Assembly (NCBI GenBank): GCA_900491605.1
Contig: UESW01004999.1
Coordinates: forward strand, 208,282-272,281
Length of the DNA stretch: 64,000 bases
Direction of reading: 5' to 3'
Source: Calamus simplicifolius
Taxonomy: Eukaryota > Streptophyta > Magnoliopsida > Arecales > Arecaceae
Each line of letters opens with the position of its first letter. The first letter of the stretch is position 1. The position numbers and the translations under genes were made by a program. A model generated the notes under the pieces. That model was not told the DNA's origin. It was given only the letters and a program-made list of their open reading frames with translations, and did not search any database. Positions 1-10,650 of the stretch are shown piece after piece.

Positions 1-1471
1 TGTTGATAATGAGATTATCGGAATGAAAGCACTTTATATAATTTGATTATATAGGACTGGAACATGATTAATTATGAATCTCTAATAAATTCCGTTGTTA
101 AAATAGAGAATTCAAAATTAATCAATGATGGTCATATGTGAATCGATCTTAATTCTGAGTAATTAATAGACTCCTATTTATTGTATTATATTTTTTGACT
201 TACCGGGTAATGATATAGAAACATAGTGTCAAATTCTTGGTATATTGGAAATATAATAACATAAGTCAAATTCTTGGTATATTGGAAATATAATAACATA
301 AGTAGCCGGGAATATTAATATACAAGATGAAATCCATTCCTTCGAAAAGAAGTCAATGGACGGTTCGATTTGGGACTTGAATAATAAGAGCGCTCAATTT
401 ATGATTGGATCATAAATATATTATTCATTATATAATCAATGGTACTTATGGATAAAGATGCGATTAAAGAGGTTAACGGAAAATGCCTAGCTTTAATCAT
501 GAACTGTTTATGGAGGATTGATTTATATGCAGTGACTATATAAATGGACGATTCAAATATTTATGAATATAATTAATTTTATAATTTTAAGAGTGTAGTT
601 CCAAATTTTTAGTGGAGTAATTTGGAATTAATAATTTGATATTTTAATTAAGGTGTTAATTGAATGTTAAAATTATTAGAGCTTAGAATTATAATGTCCA
701 TAGTTTCTTTGGACGGCTCCATTAAATTATTTGAACTTTATGATATGTTGGGTTGAGTTATAAATTTGGAATTGAGAATTCTAAATTATTTTTTATATAG
801 AAATTAATTGGATTAATTTCCATTATACGGTGTTCTTGGGAACACATCGTAGGCATATTCCACGAGAAGAGTCTATGTGGAGATTTATTTAGTTATTAGA
901 GAAATAAATATGGGATCGTGAGAGAGCCTTTCTCTCTCCCGTCTCATGATAAATATATCTAACCAACAATTGGTTATTGGATTGATATACATTAAAGTAA
1001 TTCTAAGAGTTGGAAGTGATCTTTAAATATTAATTAATTAATTAATTAATAAAAGAGGTTGAGATAGACAGAGAAGAACATCGGACAACAATGATCACAA
1101 AGAGTTCTTCCTTTAACTTTACTTTATTTCATGAGTCGAGAATAAAGAGTGAATTAAACCCAGTTGTGTAATCTCAACCCAAATCAAAAGGAACGCTCAC
1201 TCATTCGTGTTCATCATAATCTAGAGAACGTTTTGAAAGATCCGTGGTGATCAAAAGGATTTGGTGATTCCAAGGTAGTGTTGGTGAAGAACGAAAGGTA
1301 AATTCTTAATCTCCTTATTGTTCTTGTTATTAAATTAATACGGGTATATATCGCGCTAACTCAATTTTTAAGATATATGATTTAATCATTATCTTATTTC
1401 TACTAAGATATGTGATTTGATCCTTATCTCGCTTCCGCATACATCTTAAAGTCATATTGAGATAACCATCA
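1..1471 (+). repeat. 5' LTR of element A (truncated by window start)
   Basis: Matches 17548-18942 throughout and ends in ATAACCATCA just before the primer-binding site. Compared with the 3' LTR it has an extra 37 bp tandem copy at 228-301. It also keeps about 80 bp near 930-1010 (CTCTCCCGTCTCATG onward) that the 3' LTR lacks, whereas the 3' LTR has an extra segment near 18496-18525. Confidence 0.95.
228..301 (+). repeat. 37 bp tandem duplication inside the 5' LTR of A
   Basis: Two identical 37 bp units (228-264 and 265-301), each beginning GTCAAATTCTTGG. The 3' LTR has a single copy near 17775, so the duplication arose after insertion. Confidence 0.9.
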
Positions 1472-1473
1472 AT

Positions 1474-1489
1474 TGGTATCAAAGCAGGT
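1474..1489 (+). promoter_or_regulatory. Primer-binding site of element A
   Basis: TGGTATCAAAGCAGGT, two bases after the LTR end, matches the usual plant copia primer site complementary to the 3' end of initiator tRNA-Met (TGGTATCAGAGC type). Confidence 0.85.
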
Positions 1490-1842
1490 TATACCCCTAT
1501 TAATTTAATAATAGATTATATAATAATATTTATATAATTGGATAGGCACTCATGCATAATATGCTTTTAATATTTTCATGATGATGAATGTATGTGTGAA
1601 TGGATTGGCATTATTTTTTCGATTCCATGGAATAAGCTATGTCACTTTCTTTTGATTAGATCACTTGAATATATGATTCTTTTTATATTGATGAAGAAAG
1701 GTTCTTCATGGTTAGAAAAGTTCTCAATTAGAATTTTTTTTCTTATTAAAGAGTCTTGTTTTATTGAGAATTTTTTCTAAGGCGGTCCAATAGAATATTT
1801 TCAAAGAGATTTTGAGTGGGGAATCCTTTCCCTTGCTATGGG

Positions 1843-1954
1843 CCTCATCCTATCCTAGGAATTCGAAGAGCCTCACCGTATCCTAGGAATTCGAAGAGCC
1901 TCACCGTTTCCTAGTAATTCGAAGAACCTCACCGTTTTTTAGTAATTTGACGAG
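1843..1954 (+). repeat. 28 bp minisatellite in the leader of A
   Basis: Four consecutive 28 bp units starting at 1843, 1871, 1899 and 1927, each with a CCTCACCG-like start and an AATTCGAAGA-like end. They diverge progressively to the right. The block lies in the untranslated leader between primer site and gag. Confidence 0.9.
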
Positions 1955-3014
1955 CCTCACTTTCTCAAAAGACATGAGGAGTTGTAAAGTTTTTTCGTTT
2001 CACTTTGAATGTTTTTATTATTTAGATAATAATTACATTTACTCTTCACGTATAAGAAGTTTTTCCGTTTTATTTTTTTTATGGAATGGTTTTGTTATGT
2101 GGATGATAATCACATTCATGCATATTATATGCCATATAAGATAGAAAAGTATCAACCCATTTAATATATGTCTGTGCATTATTATTTTATTATTTTTTAC
2201 TAAAAAGTTTTTAGTAAATTATATTTAATGCACTTTGTAATAAATTTAATGAGATTAAATTTGTAAATTAATTAAAAAATTGGATTTGCAAAATTAATGT
2301 GCCAAATGTGATGTTTTAAATTTAAATATTATATTTAAATTATCATATTTAGCTTATTTATAATTTTAAAGTGTTTAACATTATAAAATCTTAGTGATTT
2401 AAATTGTTTAAATTAACTAAGACTTTATGAAACAAAAGTTGTTTTATAAATAAAATATACTTTTGCAAAATAATGAGTGGGAGGGGTAATATGACAATAT
2501 AAACACTTGGTCTCCATCGTTAGTACAACACCGTGAGTTATTAGTAAAGCCTCGTGACACTTTGATTTCGTCCTCCCTACGAAGGGTGTCTACTAATGGC
2601 AATACCAAGGTTATCTTCTATGCGATAGGACTTTTAAGATGTATTTTAGAATTGACCTACCCTACGGCGGTAATTTCTAAGTTAAGTCTCAAAAGGTCTG
2701 ATATGATGGGTCACACTCATAGAGATATAATTAAATTAGTTAATTACTCTCTTAACCAAAATTAAGAAAATTAATGAGTATTAAAAATATGAGATATTTC
2801 TGGAGATACTTATTAATTGAGAAGATCTCATTTTAATTAGCAACTATTTGACTACTCTACGGCGGCACTTAGTTGTGGAGATTAAAATTCCTTAGGTAAA
2901 CATGTTTTTGTGTATTTTAACATATGCTTTTATGCATCTTATTTACTTTGCCTTAAATTATGTAATAATATTTATGTAATTATTTATTAAAATTTTTCTT
3001 ATTTTTCAGTAAAT
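1955..3014 (+). other. Untranslated leader of element A
   Basis: AT-rich sequence between the minisatellite and the gag start. Short open frames here show no recognisable protein and look like chance. No further sites seen. Confidence 0.6.
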
Positions 3015-3802
3015 ATGTCAAATTCGATTTTCTCACTTCTCGCCTCTCAAGTATTAACTGTTAAAAATTTTGTTAAGTGGAAAAGCAACATGAATATCCT
3101 TCTCATTAATGAAAACTACCACCATGTCCTTAAGGAGGATTGTCCTCTAGTGCCTCCAACCAATGCCTCCAAGGTTGCTGCTGAAGAGTACAACCGTTAG
3201 GTTGTTGCAAATAACAAAGCCCGCTGCTACTTGTTAGCAACAATGAATGAGGTGCTTAGAATTAAGCATGAGGCCTTTGAAACTGCAAGAGAGATTATGG
3301 AATCTCTGCAACAGATGTTTGGATGCCCATCTGATCAGGCTCGCTACGAAGCTGTAAAAGTCATTATGAATGGAAAAATGAAGAATGGTTCTTCTGTTCG
3401 TGAGCACATCCTCAAAATGGTCAATCATTTCAATGAGGCTGAGATCAATGGAGCTAAAATTGATGAAAAGACTCAGGTTGGCATGATTTTGGAGACACTA
3501 TCTTCCGCTTTTCTCCAATTCAGGACTAATTACATTATGAATCATAAAAAGTGTAATCTGACTAAACTCCTGAATGAACTACAAATATATGAGACTCTTA
3601 TAGATGATAAGGATGGTAAGGCAATTGTTGCTGAAGCCAACGCAGCTGAGGCAAAGCCTTCTTCGAAGAAAAAGAAGAAGAATTATATGGGAAAGAAAAA
3701 GGATAACAAGAAGAAGATCTAGAAGAAGAAAGGAAAGGCTGCTGCTCAGTCTAAATCTAAAGAAAAGTGTTTCCATTGTCATCAAGATGGCCATTGGAAA
3801 AG
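3015..3802 (+). pseudogene. gag of element A, 5' part, with two stops and cut by element B
   Basis: The frame opens at ATG 3015 with a copia gag N-terminus (residues about 15-45 contain NFVKWKSNMNILL, typical of the gag-polypeptide/UBN2 domain). It carries TAG at 3198-3200 and TAG at 3720-3722 in the same frame. Beyond the second stop the frame enters a lysine-rich stretch and the zinc knuckle CFHCHQDGHWK. Element B is inserted directly after that Trp-Lys, and the knuckle resumes at 14078. The expected last cysteine of CX2CX4HX4C reads as Ser across the junction. Gag would package the element RNA; this copy cannot be translated whole. Confidence 0.88.
3799..3802 (+). other. Target-site duplication, left copy, of element B (AAAG)
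   Basis: AAAG directly before TGTTG of the B 5' LTR equals AAAG at 14078-14081 directly after CAACA of the B 3' LTR. Removing B with one copy restores the gag frame of A. A 5 bp reading (AAAAG) is possible if the terminal A of the LTR is shared. Confidence 0.85.
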
Positions 3803-5238
3803 TGTTGACCCAATTGATGATTTTGATGATTAACAAAACTATGTGAGTATAATTTTTGAAGGCTCTAATGATTTTGATTTAGTGTTTCAGCCTATAAGAC
3901 TATTGAAAGATCAAAATCAAGTGTTACAATGTGTTCTGGATCGAGTCTAATGTCTAGGTAAGAATTGCAGACATTAGAGTCGACTCCGAGAATCACAGAG
4001 CCGACTCCGGAACTGGCACGGCCATTAGAGTCGACTCCGAGACTGTGAGAGTCGACTCTCACAGACGGAGCAGAAAGTCGATTTTTCTGGCTCCAACCTA
4101 GAGTCGACTCCGGGTAAGTTAGAGTCGACTCCGGAAAAGCATCTTGTCGACCCCAGAAAAGCCAGAGACGACTCCGGAAATAACATTTTAAATCGCCTCG
4201 AGCTAGAGCCGACTCCAGAAAAGTTAGAGTCGACTCCAACCCACCTGGAACGAAAAACAAAGTTGCCAGATCAGCTCTAACGGTAACTTTTCTATTTTTA
4301 CTCATTTCTAACGGATATATTTTGATAGAAGGTACACTCCAACGGATAGTTTTATTCCAAAAAGGGTGTAAAAGAAATCTATAAAAGGGGAGTCTATTGT
4401 TCAAAAAAGAGACGAAAAAAAAGAAAAAGAGAAGAAACAATCCGAAAATCTGAGATAGACAAATCCATTTCAAAAATCTGAGAGCTTGAATCTTGAGAGG
4501 AAAACCTTCTAGCTCAAATCCACTCCACTCCAAAAAGCTCAAGAGGAATCCAAGGCATTCAAATCAAGTTTTGTGGATTTCCCAACTTGGAGAAAGAAGT
4601 TCAGATTCTTGCTTTTCAACTCTTCTCAACTGCTTCAACTGTGAAGAATCGGAGCTGAGGCTTGATTCAACCTAGCAAGGAGAAGAAGAAAAGAAGAAAA
4701 GAAGAAAAGCTCAAAAGCCAACCATCTTCAAATCAGGCTTTCTAAACTTGTTATATTATTTGATTATCTGCTCATTTAGGAGCTTTGTATTTGAAAAACA
4801 TATTTCATTTGTTTGTATCTAGTTCAATCTGGGGATTGAACTAGTGGAGGTAGTCTTACCTCAGTACAAGCTTGGTAAAGCTTGTGTTTGGGTTTTGTGC
4901 TGGTGAGCCTTTGAAAACCAGCTGGGTTCGTTGTGACCCGGAAAAACAACAAGTTTGAGTTGTGAGCTTGGAAAACAACTCGGCTGTAATCTAGAGTGAT
5001 TATAGTGTGGACCCAAGTGAATCTTGGGAGTGGACGTAGGTGTTGGATACACCGAACCACTATAAAATCTTTGTGTTTGCCGTGTTCTATTGTCTCTATC
5101 TCTATCTCTATTCTATTCACTGCACTTTTTAGTTACTTTGCATTTGCCTTCATTAATCTCAAGCAAACTATTTAAAAGGCTAAAATTTTTAAGAACCCAA
5201 TTCACCCCCCCCCTCTTGGGTTGCCATCTGGGCCAACA
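3803..5238 (+). repeat. 5' LTR of element B
   Basis: 1436 bp, starts TGTTGACCC and ends GGGCCAACA; matches 12638-14077. It has a cluster of GAGTCGACTC-type palindromes at about 3975-4235 and CT-rich sequence near 5095-5110. Confidence 0.95.
3975..4235 (+). promoter_or_regulatory. Cluster of palindromic GAGTCGACTC motifs in the Sirevirus LTR
   Basis: The motif AGAGTCGACTCCG and near variants recurs many times in about 260 bp; its core GAGTCGACTC is a perfect palindrome. The same cluster is in the B 3' LTR (about 12810-13075), in both solo LTRs of this family, and between pol and the extra ORF. Conserved palindrome clusters are known in Sirevirus LTR promoters; a regulatory role here is inferred. 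Confidence 0.65.
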
Positions 5239-5240
5239 AT

Positions 5241-5252
5241 TGGTATCAGAGC
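5241..5252 (+). promoter_or_regulatory. Primer-binding site of element B
   Basis: TGGTATCAGAGC two bases after the 5' LTR is complementary to the 3' end of initiator tRNA-Met, the standard copia primer. Confidence 0.92.
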
Positions 5253-5299
5253 TAGTGCTCATTAGATTTTGATCACACGATCAAGAGCTAAAGATCCAA

Positions 5300-7034
5300 A
5301 TGGCAACACAAGTTGGTTCTTTTGCTGAAGGTCATTCTACGAATAGACCTCCACTTTTTAATGGCTCAAACTATTCTTATTGGAAAGCTAGAATGAGGAT
5401 ATTCATTCAAGCTTCTGATTATGAGCTTTGGGGTGTTATAATTAATGGACCTAGTACACCCACACACTTATTGATGGCACTATTGTTCCTAAGCCCGAAA
5501 GGGATTGGAATGATAATGATAGGAAAATGGCACAACTTAATGCTAAAGCCATGAATGTTTATATTGTTCCTTAGACGCTAATGAATTCAATAGAATCTCC
5601 ACTTGTAATTCCGCAAAGGAATTTGGGATAGATTAGAAGGTTACCCATGAGGGTACCAACCAAGTAAAAGAATCAAAATAAATATTCTTGTTCATAAATA
5701 TGAATTGTTTAAATGGAACAATCTGAAACCATCACATGCATGTACACTAGATTCACTGATATTGTAAATGGTTTGAAAAGTCTTGGTAAGAATATACTAA
5801 CTCTGAACTTGTTCGCAAAATTCTTAGGTCTCTACCAAGATCATGGGAAGCAAAGTGACTGCAATCCAAGAAGCAAAGGACCTCAATACTTTACCCTTAG
5901 AGGAGCTTCTAGGATCCCTAATGACCCATGAGCTGACAATGAGCAGCATGTTGAGGAGGATTCAAAGAAAAAGAAAATGATTGCCCTCAAAGCTGCAAAA
6001 GGAAGAGAGCAGCAGCGATGATGATGATGATGATGATGAGACTGCTCTCTTAGCAAAGAAATTTAAGAGATTTATGAAGAAAAAGAAACCCTTCCACAAG
6101 AAAAAATTTGGAGTTAAGTGGGAAGGAGAAAAGGATAAGAAAGGACAAGGACAAAGAAAAAGAGAAAGACCCCTTGACATGCTATGAATGTAAAAACCGG
6201 GGCACTTTAGATATGAATGTCCTAATTGAAGAAAGCCTATAAAAAAAGAAGAAGGCTTATATGGCAACTTGGAGTGATAGCAAGGAATCTTCTTCCGAAG
6301 AAGAAGAACAAAAGGAAGTTGCAAACATATGCTTCATGGCGGACGACAACGAAGAGGTAAGCACCGAAACCCCCGATGATGAATTTACATTTGATGAAAT
6401 GTTTGAAGCTTTTAATGAATTGATGATTGATTTTAAATCTTTGAAAAAGAAATATAAGTCTTTGAAAAATGATAATATTAGCTTAGCTAAAAGTAAAAAT
6501 GAATTAGCTTTAGAAGTTAAGAACTTAACTAATGAAAAAGAAGAACTTAGGAAAGAAAAAGAAAATATTAATCAAGAAATAGATTCATTGAAATCTGAAA
6601 CTAAAAACTCAATAAAAGATTTAAAAGTTCAATTAGAAACCTTAGCTTTAGAAAAGAATCAATCTCTAAAGAAATGATTTATTAAAGAAAGATGTTAAAA
6701 ATATAAAGACATTGTTGAGAAATTTACTCTAAGCTCAACTAAACTAAATATGATTTTAGATAGTCAAAAAGCTGTTTTTGACAAAGCAGGTTTAGGGTAT
6801 AACACTTTAAGGAAACAAAAATCTTTAAAGAATATTTTTGTAAAAGCCAACCAAAGTAATATAACTTGTTTAAATGTAATGAAAAGGGTCATAAATCATT
6901 TGAATGCAAAATTTAATAATAACAACAAGTTAAATATTAAAGCAAAGAAAATATGGGTTCCGAAAGGAACAATTTTTGTTGCTACTAACCATGAAGGACC
7001 CAAGAAAGCTTGGGTACCTAAACATAAAGTTTAA
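5300..7034 (+). pseudogene. gag of element B (Sirevirus gag), frameshifted
   Basis: ATG 5300 opens a frame with the Sirevirus gag start (RPPLFNGSNYSYWKARMRIF). Homology then moves between frames: 5300-5554, 5713-5820, 5981-6187 with an Asp-rich run near 6016-6040, and 6261-6677. The zinc knuckle near 6179-6230 reads CYEC...GHF and is broken by a stop. Residues from 6390 to 6677 are Lys/Glu/Leu heptad-rich and predict a coiled coil, typical of the long Sirevirus gag. A further Lys-rich segment with WVPK repeats (6750-7034) joins to the protease. Gag should form the particle; this copy cannot make it intact. Confidence 0.87.
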
Positions 7035-7037
7035 ATT

Positions 7038-10000
7038 ATGTTGCAGGAATGTCTTGTAGCCAAAAGATCAAAGAAAAAGTGGTACCTTGATAGTGGCTGC
7101 TCAAGACATATGACGGGTGACAAAGATGAATTCATCACCCTGGAAGAAAAGAAAGGTGGAGTTGTGACGTTTGGCGATAACGGTAAAGGTCAAATTATGG
7201 GCCTTGGTAAAGTTCGCATAACTCCATCTATAGTTATTGATAATGTACTTTATGTTAATGGTTTAAAGCATAATTTAATTAGTATAAGCCAATTATGTGA
7301 TAAAACTTTAATGTTTCATTTAAATCTTCTATTTGCACTAGTATCTAATTCCATTAATGATAGCATTGTTTTTACTGGTTATAGAATGGCAATGTGTACT
7401 TAGTTGACTTAGAAAATTATCTGAAAGTAGTCATTGCCTAATTGCTGACAATGCTAACATAAATGATATTGGATGGTTGTGGCATCGTAGATTAGGTCAT
7501 GCAAGCACACACCTTATTTCAAAACTAATTAAAATGGATTTAGTTAAAGGTTTACCTAAATTAGATTTTGAAAATAACAAAATATGTGATGCATGTCAAT
7601 TTGGAAAACAAACTAGAAGTTCTTTTAAATCTAAAAACATTGTTTCAACTTCTAGGGCTTTAGAGCTACTTCACATGGATCTTTTGGACCAACTAGAACC
7701 ACAAGTCTAGGAGGAAAGAAATATGGTCTAGTGATTGTAGATGATTATTCTAGATATACTTGGGTAATGTTTTTAGCTCACAAAGATGAGACTTTCTCGA
7801 TATTCCTGAAATTCTTCAAGAAAGTCACAAATGAGAAAAACACTACTATAGTATCTCTAAGAAGTGATCATGGAACAGAATTTGAAAATCACTTATTTGA
7901 AAATTTCTGCACTGAAAATGGAATTAATCATAATTTTTCAGCCCCTAGGACTCCACAACAAAATGGTGTAGTTGAAAGGAAAAATAGGACTCTAGAAGAC
8001 ATGGCCCGTACCATGCTATGCGAAAGTAACCTACCAAAGTATTTTTGGGCGGAAGCTATTAACACAGCATGTTACATCTTAAACAGAGCTTTAATAAGAC
8101 CAATATTAAAGAAAACACCTTATGAATTATGGAATGAAAGAAAACCAAATATAAAATACTTTCATGCATTTGGATGTAAATGTTTCATTCATAATAATGG
8201 TAAAAACAACTTAGGAAAATTTGATGCTAAATCTGATGAAGGAATTTTTCTAGGTTATTCAACAACTAGTAAAGCTTATAGAATCTTTAACAAGAAAACC
8301 TTAATTGTTGAAGAATCCATCATGTAGTTTTGATGAATCTTTAGCAACTGGATCTGAAAAGATTGATGATGAGGAAGATACAAACATAATTGAAAAAGAT
8401 CTTGAAAAACTTAATATTGAAGTATCTTCTGATCATGAACAAGAAGCTAAAGATGATGATTCACATAAGGACGATGATGTCAATATTGATCATAATGATA
8501 TAGATCTTCCAAGAGACTGGAGATATGCCCATAGTCATCCCAAGGAATTGATTATAGGTGATCCATCTCAAGGAATAAGAACTAGATCATATATGAGAAA
8601 TATAGTAATCATCTTGCATTTGTTTCACAAATTGAACCTAAAACTATAGAAGAAGCTGAAAAAGATAATAATTGGATGTTAGCAATGCAAGAAGAATTAA
8701 ATCAATTTACAAGAAATAATGTATGGACTTAGTTGAAAGACCTAAAAATCATTCAGTAATAGGATCAAAATGGGTTTTTAGAAATAAACTTGATGAAAAT
8801 GGCATAGTAATTAGAAACAAAGCTAGATTAGTTGCAAAAGGATATAATCAAGAAGAAGGTATTGATTTTGATGAAACTTTTGCACCTGTAGCTAGATTAG
8901 AAGCATTAGGCTATTACTAGCATTTGCATGTCACATGAACATTAATTTATTTCAAATGGATGTTAAAAGCGCATTTTTAAATGGATTTATAAATGAAGAA
9001 GTTATGTAGAACAACCACCAGGTTTTGAAGATCACGAATTTCAAATCACGTTTTTAAATTACACAAAGCATTATATGGTTTGAAACAAGCACCTAGAGCT
9101 TGGTATGATAGGTTAAGTAAATTCTTAATTGAAAATGATTTCACAAGAGGAAATGTTGATAAAACACTATTTTTGAAAAGAAAAAGTAAAGATTTACTTG
9201 TAGTACAAATATATGTTGATGACATTGTTTTTGGTGCTACTAACGATTCTCTATGTCAAGAATTTGCTAAGTTAATGCAGGGAGAATTCGAGATGAGCAT
9301 GATGGGAGAACTCAACTTCTTCCTTGGACTCCAATCAAACAAAGCAAAGAGGGTATCTTTATCAACCAAACAAAGTACACAAGAGAGATTCTAAAGAAAT
9401 TTGGTATGGAATCAATTAAACCCCTCGGAACACCAATGAGTCCTTCATGCAAGCTGGACAAAGATGAAGAAGGTAAAAAGGTTGATCAGAAGTATTATCG
9501 AGGTATAATCGGATCCCTTCTTTATTTAACAGCAAGTAGACCAGATATTATGTTTTCTGTATGTCTATGTGCTAGATTTCAATCAGAACCTAAAGAATCA
9601 CTTAATAGCTGTTAAAAGAATACTAAGATACTTAAGTGGAACAAAAAATGTAGGTTTATGGTATTCTAGAGACTCCACATTAAATCTAATTGCATACTCA
9701 GATTCTGATTATGCCGGATGCAAGTTAGATAGAAAAAGCACAAGTGGTGCATGCCAATTTTTAGGAAGTAACTTAATCTCATGGTTTAGCAAAAAGCAAA
9801 ATTCGGTTGCATTATCTACTGCGGAAGCAGAATATGTTGCAGCTGGAAGTTGCTGTGCTCAAATCCTATGGATTAAGAGACAACTTGAAGACTATGGTAT
9901 CACACTTGATAAGACACCCATAAGATGTGATAATACAAGTGCAATAAATCTTACTAAAAATCCAATTCAACATTCAAGAACAAAGCACATTGAAATAGAT

Positions 10001-10155
10001 ATCACTTTATAAGAGAACATGTAGCCAATAATGAAATTTGTCTTGATTATGTGAATACTGAAGAACAACTTGCAGATATATTAACAAAACCCTTAAGTGA
10101 AGAAAGATTTTGTTATCTTAGAGGAGAATTAGGAGTTTGTGATCCTTTGGAATAG
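7038..10155 (+). pseudogene. pol of element B: protease, integrase, RT, RNase H (frameshifted)
   Basis: Domains in order. Protease has WYLDSGCSRHM near 7080-7115. The GAG-pre-integrase HHCC region is near 7477-7620 (WHRRLGH, CDACQFGK). The integrase core has Asp in LLHMDLLD, Asp in LRSDHGTEF (7855-7885) and Glu in NGVVERKNRTLEDM (7963-8005). RT runs from about 8723 (GSKWVFRNK) to YVDD at about 9212-9223. RNase H spans 9569-10155 and ends with TAG 10153. Frame changes or stops occur near 7400, 7710, 8325, 8650, 8920 and 9390-9600. Copia order INT-RT-RH is clear. The catalytic residues survive while the frame does not, so degradation is mostly by small indels. Confidence 0.9.
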
Positions 10156-10348
10156 TTTTCTGAAACTCTTAAGGACATCTATCTAGATTTCATCATTTTC
10201 TTGAAAAATCTTGATATTTCAATAAGGAAATCTATCTAGATCTTGATTCACTGTTTCCCCAATTGCTAAAGAACTTAAATCTATAATTTGATGATTAATT
10301 TGAATAGTTTCAAATCGTTGAAACTCAATTTTTTATCTCTGAAACTGT

Positions 10349-10545
10349 TAGAGTCGACTCTGACAGTTTGCGGAGTCGACACCTGAGTTTTTGATTTTCT
10401 GTCTAAGTGATTAGAGCCGACTCTGGCTTTTGTGGAGCCGACTCTAATACGAGCGCTGACAGACTTTCTGGCTCGGAGCCGACACCCAGTTTTCGGGAGT
10501 CGACTCTAAGTCGAGTTAGGTCAAAAATAAAAAGGCGGAGTCGAC
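10349..10545 (+). repeat. GAGTCGACTC-type palindromes between pol and the extra ORF of B
   Basis: Several GAGTCGAC and GAGCCGACTC copies (for example near 10350, 10373, 10407, 10435 and 10495) lie in the 0.5 kb spacer between the RNase H stop and the extra ORF. They match the motif clustered in the LTRs, suggesting a second internal regulatory block ahead of the ORF; that role is inferred. Confidence 0.6.
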
Positions 10546-10650
10546 CCCCATTCATTCCAATCGTCTCCTAAATCATTCCTAAGAGCTCCAAAATTTTTCC
10601 AACTTCCCCAAATCCACTCAAAACCCTTGATTAAGCTTCCAATCTTCTCA

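Noticed and set aside
3892..4542. 216-codon minus-strand frame in the Sirevirus LTR, partly repeated at 12727-13140
   Set aside because: Antisense to the LTR palindrome cluster, including repeated VDS-type peptides from the GAGTCGACTC motif; no protein family.
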